Origin: CAZDQL01 sp964507325
Lineage (GTDB): Bacteria > Planctomycetota > UBA1135 > GCA-002686595
DNA: 41,747 nt
NCBI GenBank assembly: GCA_964507325.1
Contig: CAZDQL010000055.1
Span: forward strand, 1 to 41,747
Reading direction: 5' to 3'
The position numbers and the translations under genes are program-made. Below are positions 17,089 to 26,028 of this stretch, one piece after another. The notes beneath the pieces are model-generated. The model was not told the origin of the DNA and made no database searches. It saw only the letters and a list, made by a program, of their open reading frames with translations. Within the stretch, counting starts at the first letter, position 1, and the number at the start of each line of letters is the position of its first letter.

Positions 17089-18360
17089 ATGCCCCCCTCT
17101 CCCGGACCTGCCAGAGCCGGGCGCATTTCCTCCGACCCGTCGTCTTCCGGCCGGAGCTCGCCCACGGAATCGCAAGGAACAGAGGAGGTACTCGCCTCCC
17201 GCTCCCGGCCTCTCTCCTCCGCCGAAGCGGAGTCGGACAGCGGCGCGCAGCAGTCGCTCGCCGCGTCGTACGAGCGACAGATCGCCTCCGCCCGCGCGCG
17301 CGGGGATCGCAGCGCGGAGGATCGGATTCGGCTCGAGTACGAGACGTTCCTGGAGAGCTGGCGGGCGCAGGTGGAGCTGGAGCACGGCTTCTCGCTCGAG
17401 GGGGACGGCGAGCCGATCCCGCTCGAGGACGAACAGGAGCGCAAGCGAGCGGCCGAGCTCCTGGGCATCGCGGAGCGCTTCCCCTCCCGCACGGTGTGGG
17501 ATCGCCTGTTGCGGGCGCGGGTGCACTCCCTGCTCGGACACCACGGGGAGGCGTTGCGCCTCTACGACGCCCGGGTGGCCCTCGTACCCCGCGATCCCCA
17601 GCTGCACCACGCGCGCGGCCGGTGTCTGTCGCTGCTCGAGCACTGGGGTCCGGCGCAGCGCGCCTTCGGTCGCGCTCTCGAGCTGGATCCCGGGCACTCG
17701 CAGGCGCTGCGCGACCGTGGGATCGCGTTCCTGAACAACGATCGTGCCGCGGAGGGCCTCGTGCTCCTGCGTCGCTCGTTTGCCCCGGGAGCGGGCAACG
17801 CCGAGACGCACTTCCACATCGGGGAGGCGCTCTGTCGGTTGGGGCGTCCGGAGGAGGCGATCGTATCCTTCGAGCGCGCGCTGCGCTGGTCCCCCGGCGA
17901 GCTCCCCTACATCGCCGGGCACGCGCGCGCGCTCCTGAGTCTCGGTCGCACCGAGGAGGCGGCGCAGGCGCTCGAACTGGCCCTCGGCCACGAGCTGTTC
18001 GGCATCCGCAGGAGGGTCAAGCGGATCCTGCACCGGCGTTCGCGCTCGGGGCTGCCCCGCGAGGACGAAGACGAGGGGTCGGAGGACGAGCGGCGACCGT
18101 CGAGCCCTCTGGAGCGCACCTCGTGGTGCTCCAACCGCTCGAACCGCGGCCGCCGGCGGAGTCGTCGTCGCTCCCACTGGCTGCTGCTCCTCGCGATCGT
18201 CACCGCCTCGGTTCCGAGCTACTTCGCCGGCAGCATCTCCGCCCGCTCCGCGCTGCCGGCCGCAGCGGAGGAAGCGGGCAGCGGCCTCAACGCCCCCCCT
18301 GAAGAGCCGGAGGAGGAGGAGCGCCTCCACTCACCTCGACGCTCCCGCAGCGACCCGTAG
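17089..18360 (+). CDS. TPR-repeat protein with C-terminal membrane anchor
   Basis: A 423-residue protein. Residues 1-60 are Ser/Pro/Glu-rich and probably disordered. Residues ~125-310 contain about five tetratricopeptide repeats (for example HGEALRLYDARVALVPRDPQLHHARG, WGPAQRAFGRALELDPGHSQAL, GRPEEAIVSFERALRWSPGELPYIAG). A basic, Ser/Arg-rich stretch leads into one membrane helix near 360-385 (HWLLLLAIVTASVPSYFAG), followed by an acidic then basic tail. It would be a tail-anchored scaffold with the TPR part in the cytoplasm. The ATG has no Shine-Dalgarno and follows a perfect hairpin; it is the first start after an in-frame stop. No partner can be named. It is divergent from the his operon. 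Confidence 0.78.
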   Translation: MPPSPGPARAGRISSDPSSSGRSSPTESQGTEEVLASRSRPLSSAEAESDSGAQQSLAASYERQIASARARGDRSAEDRIRLEYETFLESWRAQVELEHGFSLEGDGEPIPLEDEQERKRAAELLGIAERFPSRTVWDRLLRARVHSLLGHHGEALRLYDARVALVPRDPQLHHARGRCLSLLEHWGPAQRAFGRALELDPGHSQALRDRGIAFLNNDRAAEGLVLLRRSFAPGAGNAETHFHIGEALCRLGRPEEAIVSFERALRWSPGELPYIAGHARALLSLGRTEEAAQALELALGHELFGIRRRVKRILHRRSRSGLPREDEDEGSEDERRPSSPLERTSWCSNRSNRGRRRSRRRSHWLLLLAIVTASVPSYFAGSISARSALPAAAEEAGSGLNAPPEEPEEEERLHSPRRSRSDP

Positions 18361-18579
18361 CGATCGGGCTCGCCGTTCCCTGGCACCTTCTCGACCGGCC
18401 GATCTCATCGAGGACTGCGCCGGCCGCCGCACGAGTGCAGGACCCGCGCCCTGGCCGAGCTCGGGGTTGGATTCTCCGCTCGAACGGAGGGAGAGAGGTT
18501 CAGGGTCAGGACCCACTCGACGATAGACGTACATGTCGAGAGGCCCCCAGAGTACCCCCGTCGAGCACGAGACGAGATC

Positions 18580-18984
18580 ATGAGCCTGCATCACTGGGAC
18601 GAGCGACTCACCGTCGGAGTGCCGGAGGTGGACGAGCAGCATCGTCGCATCCTCTACCTGGCCAACGCGCTGCACGGTGCCGCGAGAGAGGACGAGAAGG
18701 GCGAGTTCCTGGGTACCGCGATCTTCGAGATGGGCGCCTACGTCAACGAGCACTTCGACGACGAGGAGCGGGTCATGCGGGAGATCGACTATCCCGCCTA
18801 CGAGGAGCATGTCCAGCTCCACCGCGAAATGCGGAGCAAGATGCGCGAGCTGGAGCACCGCTTTCGCGGGGGGACGGTGCGGGCCACGGAGATCCACCAG
18901 CTGGTGGTCTCCTGGCTGATCCAGCACATCGAGGGCGCAGATCGGAAGATCGCCGACCACCTCCGCGATCGGAACGTGGCCTGA
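18580..18984 (+). CDS. Bacteriohemerythrin
   Basis: A 134-residue single-domain hemerythrin, a four-helix bundle that binds O2 at a non-heme di-iron centre. Ligand motifs are visible in order: W-D near residue 6, VDEQHRRI (His near 22), HFDDEE (His/Glu near 64-68), YEEHVQLH (near 82-87) and the C-terminal HIEGADRKIADH (near 121). There is no fused signalling domain. Likely roles are oxygen sensing, storage or scavenging, useful for an organism with oxygen-sensitive enzymes such as those of the bam cluster. It stands alone with ~220 bases upstream and ~125 downstream. Confidence 0.92.
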   Translation: MSLHHWDERLTVGVPEVDEQHRRILYLANALHGAAREDEKGEFLGTAIFEMGAYVNEHFDDEERVMREIDYPAYEEHVQLHREMRSKMRELEHRFRGGTVRATEIHQLVVSWLIQHIEGADRKIADHLRDRNVA

Positions 18985-19108
18985 TCACGCCTGCGGACCC
19001 ACTCCACCGAGGTGTAGATCGGCGCGCGCCTTCCCTTACGTCGCCCACCGGGGCTGGCTCGGCGCTGGGATGCAGCTTCTCTCGGCCTCTCTGGGCTAGG
19101 ATCCCCGC

Positions 19109-22100
19109 ATGGCAACTCCCCAGGGTCCTTGCGGGTGTGACGACTCGCGCGAAACGTGCAATCGTCGTGATTTCCTCGCCGCGTCCTCGGCCACCGGATT
19201 CGCGCTCCTGGCGGGACCGTTCCGGTGGCAGGACGGATTCCCGATCCCCGCGGACAAGCGGCTCGATCCCGCGTGGAGCAGGGCGCTCTTCGCGCGCGGC
19301 GAGCCGGAAGTCTGGAGCGGAGACGAGCTGCGCTACGTGGGGATGCCGGTGGGGGGGCTCTTCGCGGGGACGCTGTATCTCGGTGGGGACGGGAAGCTCT
19401 GGAACTGGGACGTCTTCAACGAGCACCACGAGGGTTGCGTGCCGCGGGGGCGCGTCGAGTATCGCGGGAACTCCCTGCGCGAGCGGGACGGGGCGAACTA
19501 CGTCGATCCTCCGACGCAGCGCGCACCGTTCGACCTCGGCGTGGTCTGGACCTCGGGCGGGCGGCGACGAGCGCTCGACGGGAGCGGCTGGAAGCAGGTG
19601 CGCTTCCGCGGGGAGTATCCCGTCGGCACCGTCGACTACGCCGACGACGCTTCGTCGGTGACGGTCCGGCTCGAGGCGTTCAGCCCCTTCGTCCCCCTCG
19701 ACGTCGAGCGCTCGTCGTTCCCCGCCACCGTGCTGCGCTACCGGCTGCGCAACGAGGGGCAGGAGGCGGTCGAGGGGCGCATCACCGCCGAGTTCGGGAA
19801 TCCCGTGCTGGTGAAGAGCCGCGGCGCAGCCGGGCCCCTGCGCCTGGCCTGCGAGGATCGATCGGAGCCGGGGCTCGGCGCGCTCTTCTGCCACGCGGCT
19901 CCCGAGGAGGAAGAGCAGGCTCGCCGCCCTGACGTCCCCCTCGAGGACTTCGAGTCCGGCACCTACGAGGGCTGGGAGAGCACGGGCACCGCGTTCGGCG
20001 AGACGCCGCGGCACGTCGACGACATCGCCGAGTACCAGGGCGAGATGAACGCAGAGGGCGAGCACCTCGTCAACTCCCACCAGACCCGCCACGGCGAGGA
20101 CGTCCGCGCGGGCGATCAGCACACGGGAACGATCACGAGCTCGCCCTTCGAGATCACGCGCAAGTACGTCAACTTCCGCATCGGCGGCGGCGCGCATGCG
20201 GGGCGGACCTGCGTGAACCTGCTCGTCGGAGACGAGGTCGCGCGCACGGCCACGGGGCGGAACCAGAACCGCATGCACTTCGACTGCTTCGACGTGCGCG
20301 AGTTGGAGGGGCGCACCGCGCGCCTCCAGGTCGTCGACGCCGAGTCTGGAGGGTGGGGCAACATCGGGCTCGACGACGTCGTTCTGAGCGACCGGCCCCG
20401 GCGGGAGGAGAGACTCGAGGAGCAGGCCGACTTCGGCACCTTCTGCGTGGCCCTCGACGGCGGCGCGGAGATCGTGGAGGCGGCCGACGGGCCAGAGACC
20501 CGCTCACGGATCGGCCGTGCCGTCCAGCTCGCTCCCGGCGAGGAGACGACGGTCCGCTTCCTCGTCGCCTGGCACTTCCCCAACCTCCAGATCCCGGGCC
20601 TTGCGGGCGAGCGGCGCTGGTACGCCGAGCGCTGGGCGGACGCGTGGGCGGTGGCCCGCGACCTGCACGCGCGGCTCGACGAGCTGTGCGCCCTCACCCT
20701 GCGCTGGCGCGACACGTGGTACGACTCCACGCTGCCGTACTGGCTGCTCGACCGCACCTTCATCCCCACGGCGGCGTTGGCCACCAACACCTGCCAGCGT
20801 TTCGCGGGGGGGAGGTACTGGTTCTGGGAGGGAGTCGGCTGCTGTGCAGGTACGTGCACGCACGTCTGGGGCTACGCCCAGGCGGTCGGCCGAGTCTTCC
20901 CCGAGGTCGAGCGCACCCTGCGCGAGGAGATCGACTTCGGCCGCGCCTTCCACGAGGAGAGCGGCGCGATCGACTACCGCGCCGAGTTCGGCCGGCACGT
21001 CGCGCACGACGGGCAGTGCGGGTGCGTGCTGCGGGCGTGGCGGGAGCACCTGATGAGTCCGGACGACGCCTTCCTGCGCCGCCTCTGGCCGCGCGTCAAG
21101 CGCTCCGTCGAGCACCTGATCGGCGAGGACGGCGACGAGGACGGACTGCTCGAGGGCGCGCAGTACAACACGCTCGACGCGGCGTGGTACGGGCCCATGG
21201 CGTGGCTCAGCTCCCTCTACCTGGCCGCGGTCGCCGCGGGCCGGGCGATGGCGACGGAGATGGGCGACAGCGCGTTCGCGAGGCGCTGCGCGAGGATCCT
21301 CAGGCGCGGCTCCGCCGGGATCGTGCGCGAGCTCTACGACGGCGAGTACTTCGTCCACCGCCCCGATCCCGAGCACCCTGAGGCGAACAGCACCAACGAC
21401 GGCTGCCACATCGACCAGGTGTACGGCCAGGCGTGGGCGCACCAGGTCGGACTGGGGCGCATCCTGCCCGAGCGCGAGACGCTGTCCGCGCTGCGCGCGC
21501 TGTGGAAGTACAACTTCGCGCCGGACGTCGGCGTCTATCGCGACTGGATGAAGGTGATCGCGGGCGGACGCTGGTACGCCGTGCACGGCGAGGCGGGGCT
21601 CCTAATGTGCACCTTCCCCAAGGGCGGGGAGCAGCGTGCCACGGGGCGGGGGAATTCCGCCTGGGCGGCGATGTACATGAACGAGTGCATGACCGGCTTC
21701 GAGTACCAGGCCGCCGCCCACATGGTGCGCGAGGGACTCGTCGAGGAAGGGCTGGCGGTCACCCGGGCGATCCACGATCGCTACCACCCCTCCCGGCGCA
21801 ATCCGTACAACGAGATCGAGTGCTCCGACCACTACGGACGGGCGCTGGCGGCCTACGGCGTGTTCCTCTCCGCGTGCGGTTGGTCGTACCACGGGCCGAA
21901 GGGCACGCTCGAGCTCGCCCCCAGGCTCTCGCCGGAGGACTTCCGTGCCCCCTTCACCGCCGCGGAGGGCTGGGGGACGATCGAGCAACGGCGCGACGCG
22001 AGCGGGCAGCGGAGCCGCCTCACCGTGCGCCATGGCTCCCTGCGGCTGCGCGAGTGGACGCTGGCGGTGGGGGAGGGCGTGAGGCCGTCCTCGGCGCGCG

Positions 22101-22222
22101 TCACCCTCGGGGAGCGGGAGATCGACGCCGAGACGCGGCTCGAGGGAGGACGCCTGACTGTCCGCTTCGCCGCCGACCTACGGGTGGAGGAGGGAACGAC
22201 GCTCGAGCTCCGTTGCGCTTGA
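19109..22222 (+). CDS. Tat-exported GH116 family glycoside hydrolase
   Basis: A 1037-residue enzyme related to non-lysosomal glucosylceramidase and bacterial GH116 beta-glucosidases/xylosidases. The N-terminus carries a Tat signal (NRRDFLAASSATGFALLAG). The GH116 N-terminal domain begins with YVGMPVGGLFAGTLYLGGDGK and the catalytic (alpha/alpha)6 domain includes FWEGVGCCAGTCTHVWGYAQ, with E574 the likely nucleophile, and GCHIDQVYGQAWAHQVG, where the conserved Asp (D769) fits the acid/base. An extra block of about 155 residues (roughly 275-430), starting DFESGTYEGWESTG and ending GNIGLDDVVLSD, is inserted in the N-terminal domain and resembles jelly-roll carbohydrate-binding modules seen with GH32 enzymes. 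Start ATG at 19109. Cofactorless retaining hydrolysis of beta-glycosides is expected; the natural substrate is unknown. Confidence 0.9.
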   Translation: MATPQGPCGCDDSRETCNRRDFLAASSATGFALLAGPFRWQDGFPIPADKRLDPAWSRALFARGEPEVWSGDELRYVGMPVGGLFAGTLYLGGDGKLWNWDVFNEHHEGCVPRGRVEYRGNSLRERDGANYVDPPTQRAPFDLGVVWTSGGRRRALDGSGWKQVRFRGEYPVGTVDYADDASSVTVRLEAFSPFVPLDVERSSFPATVLRYRLRNEGQEAVEGRITAEFGNPVLVKSRGAAGPLRLACEDRSEPGLGALFCHAAPEEEEQARRPDVPLEDFESGTYEGWESTGTAFGETPRHVDDIAEYQGEMNAEGEHLVNSHQTRHGEDVRAGDQHTGTITSSPFEITRKYVNFRIGGGAHAGRTCVNLLVGDEVARTATGRNQNRMHFDCFDVRELEGRTARLQVVDAESGGWGNIGLDDVVLSDRPRREERLEEQADFGTFCVALDGGAEIVEAADGPETRSRIGRAVQLAPGEETTVRFLVAWHFPNLQIPGLAGERRWYAERWADAWAVARDLHARLDELCALTLRWRDTWYDSTLPYWLLDRTFIPTAALATNTCQRFAGGRYWFWEGVGCCAGTCTHVWGYAQAVGRVFPEVERTLREEIDFGRAFHEESGAIDYRAEFGRHVAHDGQCGCVLRAWREHLMSPDDAFLRRLWPRVKRSVEHLIGEDGDEDGLLEGAQYNTLDAAWYGPMAWLSSLYLAAVAAGRAMATEMGDSAFARRCARILRRGSAGIVRELYDGEYFVHRPDPEHPEANSTNDGCHIDQVYGQAWAHQVGLGRILPERETLSALRALWKYNFAPDVGVYRDWMKVIAGGRWYAVHGEAGLLMCTFPKGGEQRATGRGNSAWAAMYMNECMTGFEYQAAAHMVREGLVEEGLAVTRAIHDRYHPSRRNPYNEIECSDHYGRALAAYGVFLSACGWSYHGPKGTLELAPRLSPEDFRAPFTAAEGWGTIEQRRDASGQRSRLTVRHGSLRLREWTLAVGEGVRPSSARVTLGEREIDAETRLEGGRLTVRFAADLRVEEGTTLELRCA

Positions 22223-22231
22223 CGATCGCGA

Positions 22232-22254
22232 GCGTGGGGATGCGGTCCCCGCGC
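22232..22254 (+). terminator. Hairpin after the GH116 gene
   Basis: A nine-pair stem (GCGTGGGGA / TCCCCGCGC, one G-U pair) with a five-base loop starts ten bases after the GH116 stop. No U-run follows, so it is a possible terminator or 3-prime stabiliser only. It lies between two convergent genes. Confidence 0.4.
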
Positions 22255-22395
22255 AGAAGGTCCGCCCACGGGTGGTACGAGGAGTAGCAGGGAACGAGCT
22301 CGAACCGACGCTGTCCCCGGGAGGTCCCCGGATGCGATCGATCAGCCAGCAGGCCCCTGGTTCTCCCTCGATGCCGAATGGCATCCTGCCGGGAT

Positions 22396-22752
22396 TCAGG
22401 GACCCCCTTCCTCCTCGCCCACCGGCTCGCTGTCGCTCGTCTCGAGGTATCCGTGACCCGAGGTGCTCGCGCCGCTCTCGCGCTCCACGTCTATGTAGAG
22501 CTGAAGTGGTTCCTCGTTCCGGACGAGATCCATGACATCCGAGAAGCGCCGGATGCGCATGTTCAGGACGATGTAGTCACCCGTCCCCCCCGGGTGCCAG
22601 AGATAGTCGTCGGGGAGTGTCACCCCGGGCCGATAGAAGTCGATCCGGCCGACGAACGAGCTGCCCTGGTAGCACAGCACGATCCCGGTGCGATCTGAGC
22701 TGCCTCCGTACAGGCGAGCGGTATAGCTGTCAAAGGCGTTGGTCGTAGGCAT
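22396..22752 (-). CDS. Small protein of unknown function
   Basis: A 118-residue protein with no signal peptide or membrane segment. I recognise no family. The sequence is well structured: TARLYGGSSDRTGIVLCYQGSSFVGRIDFYRPG, then a Trp/Gly loop (DYLWHPGGTGDYIVLNM), a helix-like FSDVMDLVRNEE and a strand PLQLYIDVE, ending in an acidic disordered tail. The ATG at 22752 is preceded by AGGAGG at eight bases, which settles the start against longer in-frame alternatives. It is convergent with the GH116 gene and divergent from GH127. Two strands with regular hydrophobic alternation suggest a small alpha/beta fold. Confidence 0.72.
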   Translation of the reverse strand: MPTTNAFDSYTARLYGGSSDRTGIVLCYQGSSFVGRIDFYRPGVTLPDDYLWHPGGTGDYIVLNMRIRRFSDVMDLVRNEEPLQLYIDVERESGASTSGHGYLETSDSEPVGEEEGGP

Positions 22753-23039
22753 GTCATCATCCTCCTCAGTGATTGACAGTGAATGGCAAGCCGACACTTC
22801 CGATCCTACCAGCTCGGCGTGCTCGCATGTCATCGCACCGTGGGCAACCCCTTTCGGGTGACCATCGGCTTGGAGATCCTCTCCGGCACGCCGCCGGAGG
22901 ACCTCCGGGCCCTGTGCGAGCCGGTGCCCTTCGGAGCGTCCTCAGGACGACGAAAGGGATCACCGATCTGTGCGGCGACCTAAGATGGCGGACCCATCCC
23001 CCGGTCGACGTCCTACTAGAAGTCCGTATCTCCCTGGCC

Positions 23040-25460
23040 ATGAACCCCCTCCTCCCGTTCGTCACGCTCTCCCTCACAACCACCCCCGCGTGGAGCAACC
23101 AGGTTTCCGACTACCCGATCCAACCGGTTCCCTTCACCGCCGTCGAGGTGGGCCCGGGGTTCTGGGCGCCGCGCATGGAGACGAACCGCAGGGTGACCGT
23201 GCCCTACTGCTTCGCCCGCTGCGAGGACACGGGTCGCATCCACAACTTCGTCGCGGCGGCGGAGAAGGACCCCGACGGCTTCGAGGGGATCTACTTCAAC
23301 GACTCGGACGTGTTCAAGATCGTCGAGGGCGCCTCCTACACCCTGGCGCTCGAGCACGACCCCGAGCTCGACGCGTACCTGGACGGGCTGATCGCGAAGT
23401 TCGCGGCGGCCCAGGAGGAGGACGGCTACCTCTACACCGCCAAGACCTCCGGCTCCACCGGCGCCTACGGCCAGGAGCCGCGCTGGACCGGGCTCGACCA
23501 CAGCCACGAGCTCTACAACGTCGGGCACATGTACGAGGCGGCGGTCGCCCACTTCCAGGCCACCGGGAAGCGCAACTTCCTCGAGATCGCGATCAGGAAC
23601 GCGGACCTGATCGCAGAGGTCTTCGGATCGGGACCGGAGCAGCGCATCGACGTGCCCGGCCACGAGGAGATCGAGATCGGGCTCGTGAGGCTCTACCGGG
23701 CGACGGGGGAGGAGAAGTACCTCGAGCTCTCGAAGTTCTTCGTCGACATGCGCGGGAACGAGGAGCACCGGGAGAGGACCTACGGCAGGTACTGCCAGGA
23801 CCACGCGCCCGTCGTCGGGCAGTCGGAAGCGGTGGGGCACGCGGTGCGCGGCGGGTACTTCTACGCCGGGGTGGCCGACGTCGCCGCTCTGACCGGCGAG
23901 AAGGAGTACGTCGACGCGATCGGTCGCATCTGGCAGGACGTGATCGACCGCAAGCTCTACCTGATCGGCAGCGTCGGCCAGCACGGCGCCGGCGAGGGCT
24001 ACGCAGGTGCCTACCAGCTGACCAACCTGAAGGCCTACAACGAGACCTGCGCGGCGATCGCGCTCGCCCTGTGGAACCACCGCATGTTCCTGCTCCACGG
24101 CGACGGCAAGTACGTCGATGTTCTGGAGCGGATCCTCTACAACGGCTTCCTCTCAGGCGTCTCGCTCGGCGGTGATCGGTTCTTCTACCCGAACCCGCTC
24201 GAGTGCGACATGAAGTTCAAGTTCAACCACGGCGCCCTGGAGCGCAGTCCGTGGTTCGGCTGCTCCTGCTGTCCGAGCAACGTCGTCCGCTTCCTGCCGT
24301 CGATTCCGGGCTACGTCTACGCCGTGCGCGGTCGGGACCTCTTCGTGAACCTGTTCCTGGCCGGCAAGGGCACGGTCGAGATGGAGGGCGGCGCCGTGGT
24401 CATCGAGCAGAGGACGGACTACCCGTGGGACGGGACGGTGCGCTTGGCCGTGTCCCCCGAGGCCCCCCGCGACTTCACCCTGCGGGTCAGGATTCCAGCC
24501 TGGGTGCGGGGGGAGGTGCTGCCGAGCGATCTCTACCGCTACGAGGACGCCGAGGCCGCGCCGTGGTCGCTCGCGGTGAACGGCGAGGCCTTCGAGGCCC
24601 CGGTCGTCGACGGCTTCGCCCTGCTCGAGCGGCGCTGGAAGCCGGGCGACATGGTCGAGCTCGACCTGCCGATGCCGATCCGCCGCGTGCTCGCCCACGA
24701 GGCGATCGAGCCCGATCGGGGTCGGGTGGCGGTCGAGCGGGGACCGCTCGTCTACTGCATCGAGGGCGCGGATCACGACGGGACGGTGCGCGAGGTGTGG
24801 CTGCCGCAGGAGGCAGAGCTCAGCGCGGTGCACGCCGAGGACCTGCTCGGTGGGATCAGCGTGCTCACCGGCGAGGCGTGCGCCGAGCGCCGGCTGGAGG
24901 ACGGCACCGTCGCGACTCAGGCCAAGGCGATCACGCTCATTCCCTACTACGCGTGGTGCCACCGCGGCGCGAACGAGATGCTGGTCTGGATCCCGAGCTC
25001 GCCCGAGGGGACGTTCGTCGAGCCCCCGCCGACGCTCGCCAGCCGCAGTCGGGCGAGCGCCTCCCACCACTGGCGCTCCGATCACATCGAGGCGCTGAAC
25101 GATCGCATCCTGCCCAAGAGCTCGATCGACCACGACATCCCGCGCTTCACCTGGTGGGACCACCGCGGCACGACGGAGTGGGTCCAGTACGACCTGCCCG
25201 AGGCGACCGAGGTGTCGAAGGTCGGCGTCTACTGGTTCGACGACACCGGCCGCGGCCAGTGCCGCGTGCCCGCGGCGTGGAAGCTCCTCTACCGGGTGGG
25301 CGGCGACTGGGGAGCGGTCGATACCACCGCGGAGCTCGGCACGGCCAAGGACCGCTTCGTCGAGGTCGAGTTCACGCCGGTGAAGACCGAAGCGCTGAGA
25401 ATCGAGGTCCAGCTGCAGCCGCAGTTCTCGGGCGGGATCCTGGAGTGGCGCGTGGAATGA
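23040..25460 (+). CDS. GH127 family glycoside hydrolase (beta-L-arabinofuranosidase type)
   Basis: An 806-residue exported enzyme with a short signal sequence (MNPLLPFVTLSLTTTPAWS). The (alpha/alpha)6 catalytic domain has the Zn/Cys site of GH127: E335 and C337 in YNETCAAIAL, and C410/C411 in FGCSCCPSNVVR. These match the Glu, Cys and vicinal Cys pair of the characterised Bifidobacterium enzyme, in which one Cys is the nucleophile. Beta-sandwich domains follow (to ~residue 640), and the last ~130 residues (WWDHRGTTEWVQYDLPEATEVSKVGVYWFDDTG...) form a discoidin-like F5/8-type-C module, probably for carbohydrate binding. The expected role is release of L-arabinofuranose from plant-derived glycans, but other GH127 specificities exist. 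About 287 bases without a gene precede it. Confidence 0.9.
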   Translation: MNPLLPFVTLSLTTTPAWSNQVSDYPIQPVPFTAVEVGPGFWAPRMETNRRVTVPYCFARCEDTGRIHNFVAAAEKDPDGFEGIYFNDSDVFKIVEGASYTLALEHDPELDAYLDGLIAKFAAAQEEDGYLYTAKTSGSTGAYGQEPRWTGLDHSHELYNVGHMYEAAVAHFQATGKRNFLEIAIRNADLIAEVFGSGPEQRIDVPGHEEIEIGLVRLYRATGEEKYLELSKFFVDMRGNEEHRERTYGRYCQDHAPVVGQSEAVGHAVRGGYFYAGVADVAALTGEKEYVDAIGRIWQDVIDRKLYLIGSVGQHGAGEGYAGAYQLTNLKAYNETCAAIALALWNHRMFLLHGDGKYVDVLERILYNGFLSGVSLGGDRFFYPNPLECDMKFKFNHGALERSPWFGCSCCPSNVVRFLPSIPGYVYAVRGRDLFVNLFLAGKGTVEMEGGAVVIEQRTDYPWDGTVRLAVSPEAPRDFTLRVRIPAWVRGEVLPSDLYRYEDAEAAPWSLAVNGEAFEAPVVDGFALLERRWKPGDMVELDLPMPIRRVLAHEAIEPDRGRVAVERGPLVYCIEGADHDGTVREVWLPQEAELSAVHAEDLLGGISVLTGEACAERRLEDGTVATQAKAITLIPYYAWCHRGANEMLVWIPSSPEGTFVEPPPTLASRSRASASHHWRSDHIEALNDRILPKSSIDHDIPRFTWWDHRGTTEWVQYDLPEATEVSKVGVYWFDDTGRGQCRVPAAWKLLYRVGGDWGAVDTTAELGTAKDRFVEVEFTPVKTEALRIEVQLQPQFSGGILEWRVE

Positions 25461-25536
25461 CGCCGCGGGAGCGCCCTCCGTGTTGCGACTCGGTTCCCAT
25501 CCATCGATGTCCCGCGTCACCCCCTCGAGATCGATC

Positions 25537-26007
25537 ATGAAGCGCCTGTTCACCGTGGAGTTTGTGGCTGCCCTGCTGCTCGGATGTCAGTCGCAACCAG
25601 TGCCTTTCCAGGATGCCGAGAGAGACTCGGTTGCCGCCGAGATAGCCGCCGCCCGGGACGCTTATTTCGATGCGGCCACCAGTCTGGATGCGGACGCGAT
25701 GGTGGCTCATTGGGATCGGGATTTTGTTCACGTCTCCAATGCGCGGATCGCTCCTCTGACCGTGGAGGCTCTCCGGGCCGCGTGGAAGCCACTGAGCCAC
25801 TTGGAGATGGAGATCACCTCCGATCGGGTCGTCGCGCTCACCCCGGATTCCGGGTACACGGTGATGACTGCCTCATACGTCCTGTTCGATGGCGAAGGAG
25901 GGGTCGTCGACAGCAGCGACTGGGCCGGCACGCACATCTGGATACGGACGGACGAGGGGTGGAAGGTCCAGGCCGTTCACGAAGGTAGGCCGGTCCAGGA
26001 CGGTTGA
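25537..26007 (+). CDS. NTF2-like (SnoaL/DUF4440-type) lipoprotein
   Basis: A 156-residue predicted lipoprotein. The start MKRLFTVEFVAALLLGC gives a short lipobox with Cys17. The mature part has the NTF2-like cone fold pattern: AARDAYFDAATSLDADAMVAHWDRDFVHVSN, a middle LEMEITSDRVVALTPDSGYTVMTASYVLF and a final WAGTHIWIRTDEGWKVQAVHEGRP. Members bind small ligands or act as lyases/isomerases; nothing here fixes a substrate. The gene starts 76 bases after GH127 on the same strand and could be cotranscribed with it. It ends 21 bases before the converging tupC. Confidence 0.82.
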   Translation: MKRLFTVEFVAALLLGCQSQPVPFQDAERDSVAAEIAAARDAYFDAATSLDADAMVAHWDRDFVHVSNARIAPLTVEALRAAWKPLSHLEMEITSDRVVALTPDSGYTVMTASYVLFDGEGGVVDSSDWAGTHIWIRTDEGWKVQAVHEGRPVQDG

Positions 26008-26028
26008 GAGGAACGCGGTTCCGTACCC

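Noticed and set aside
16798..18330. A 510-residue minus-strand frame ending in the His-rich segment
   Set aside because: Most of it lies opposite the TPR gene and is Arg-rich shadow; only the last 20 codons, after the predicted promoter, make a sensible leader.
22773..23039. N-terminal extension of the GH127 frame by 89 residues
   Set aside because: The extension is low in structure and lacks a signal sequence, whereas the ATG at 23040 gives a short signal peptide and begins the family-typical sequence.
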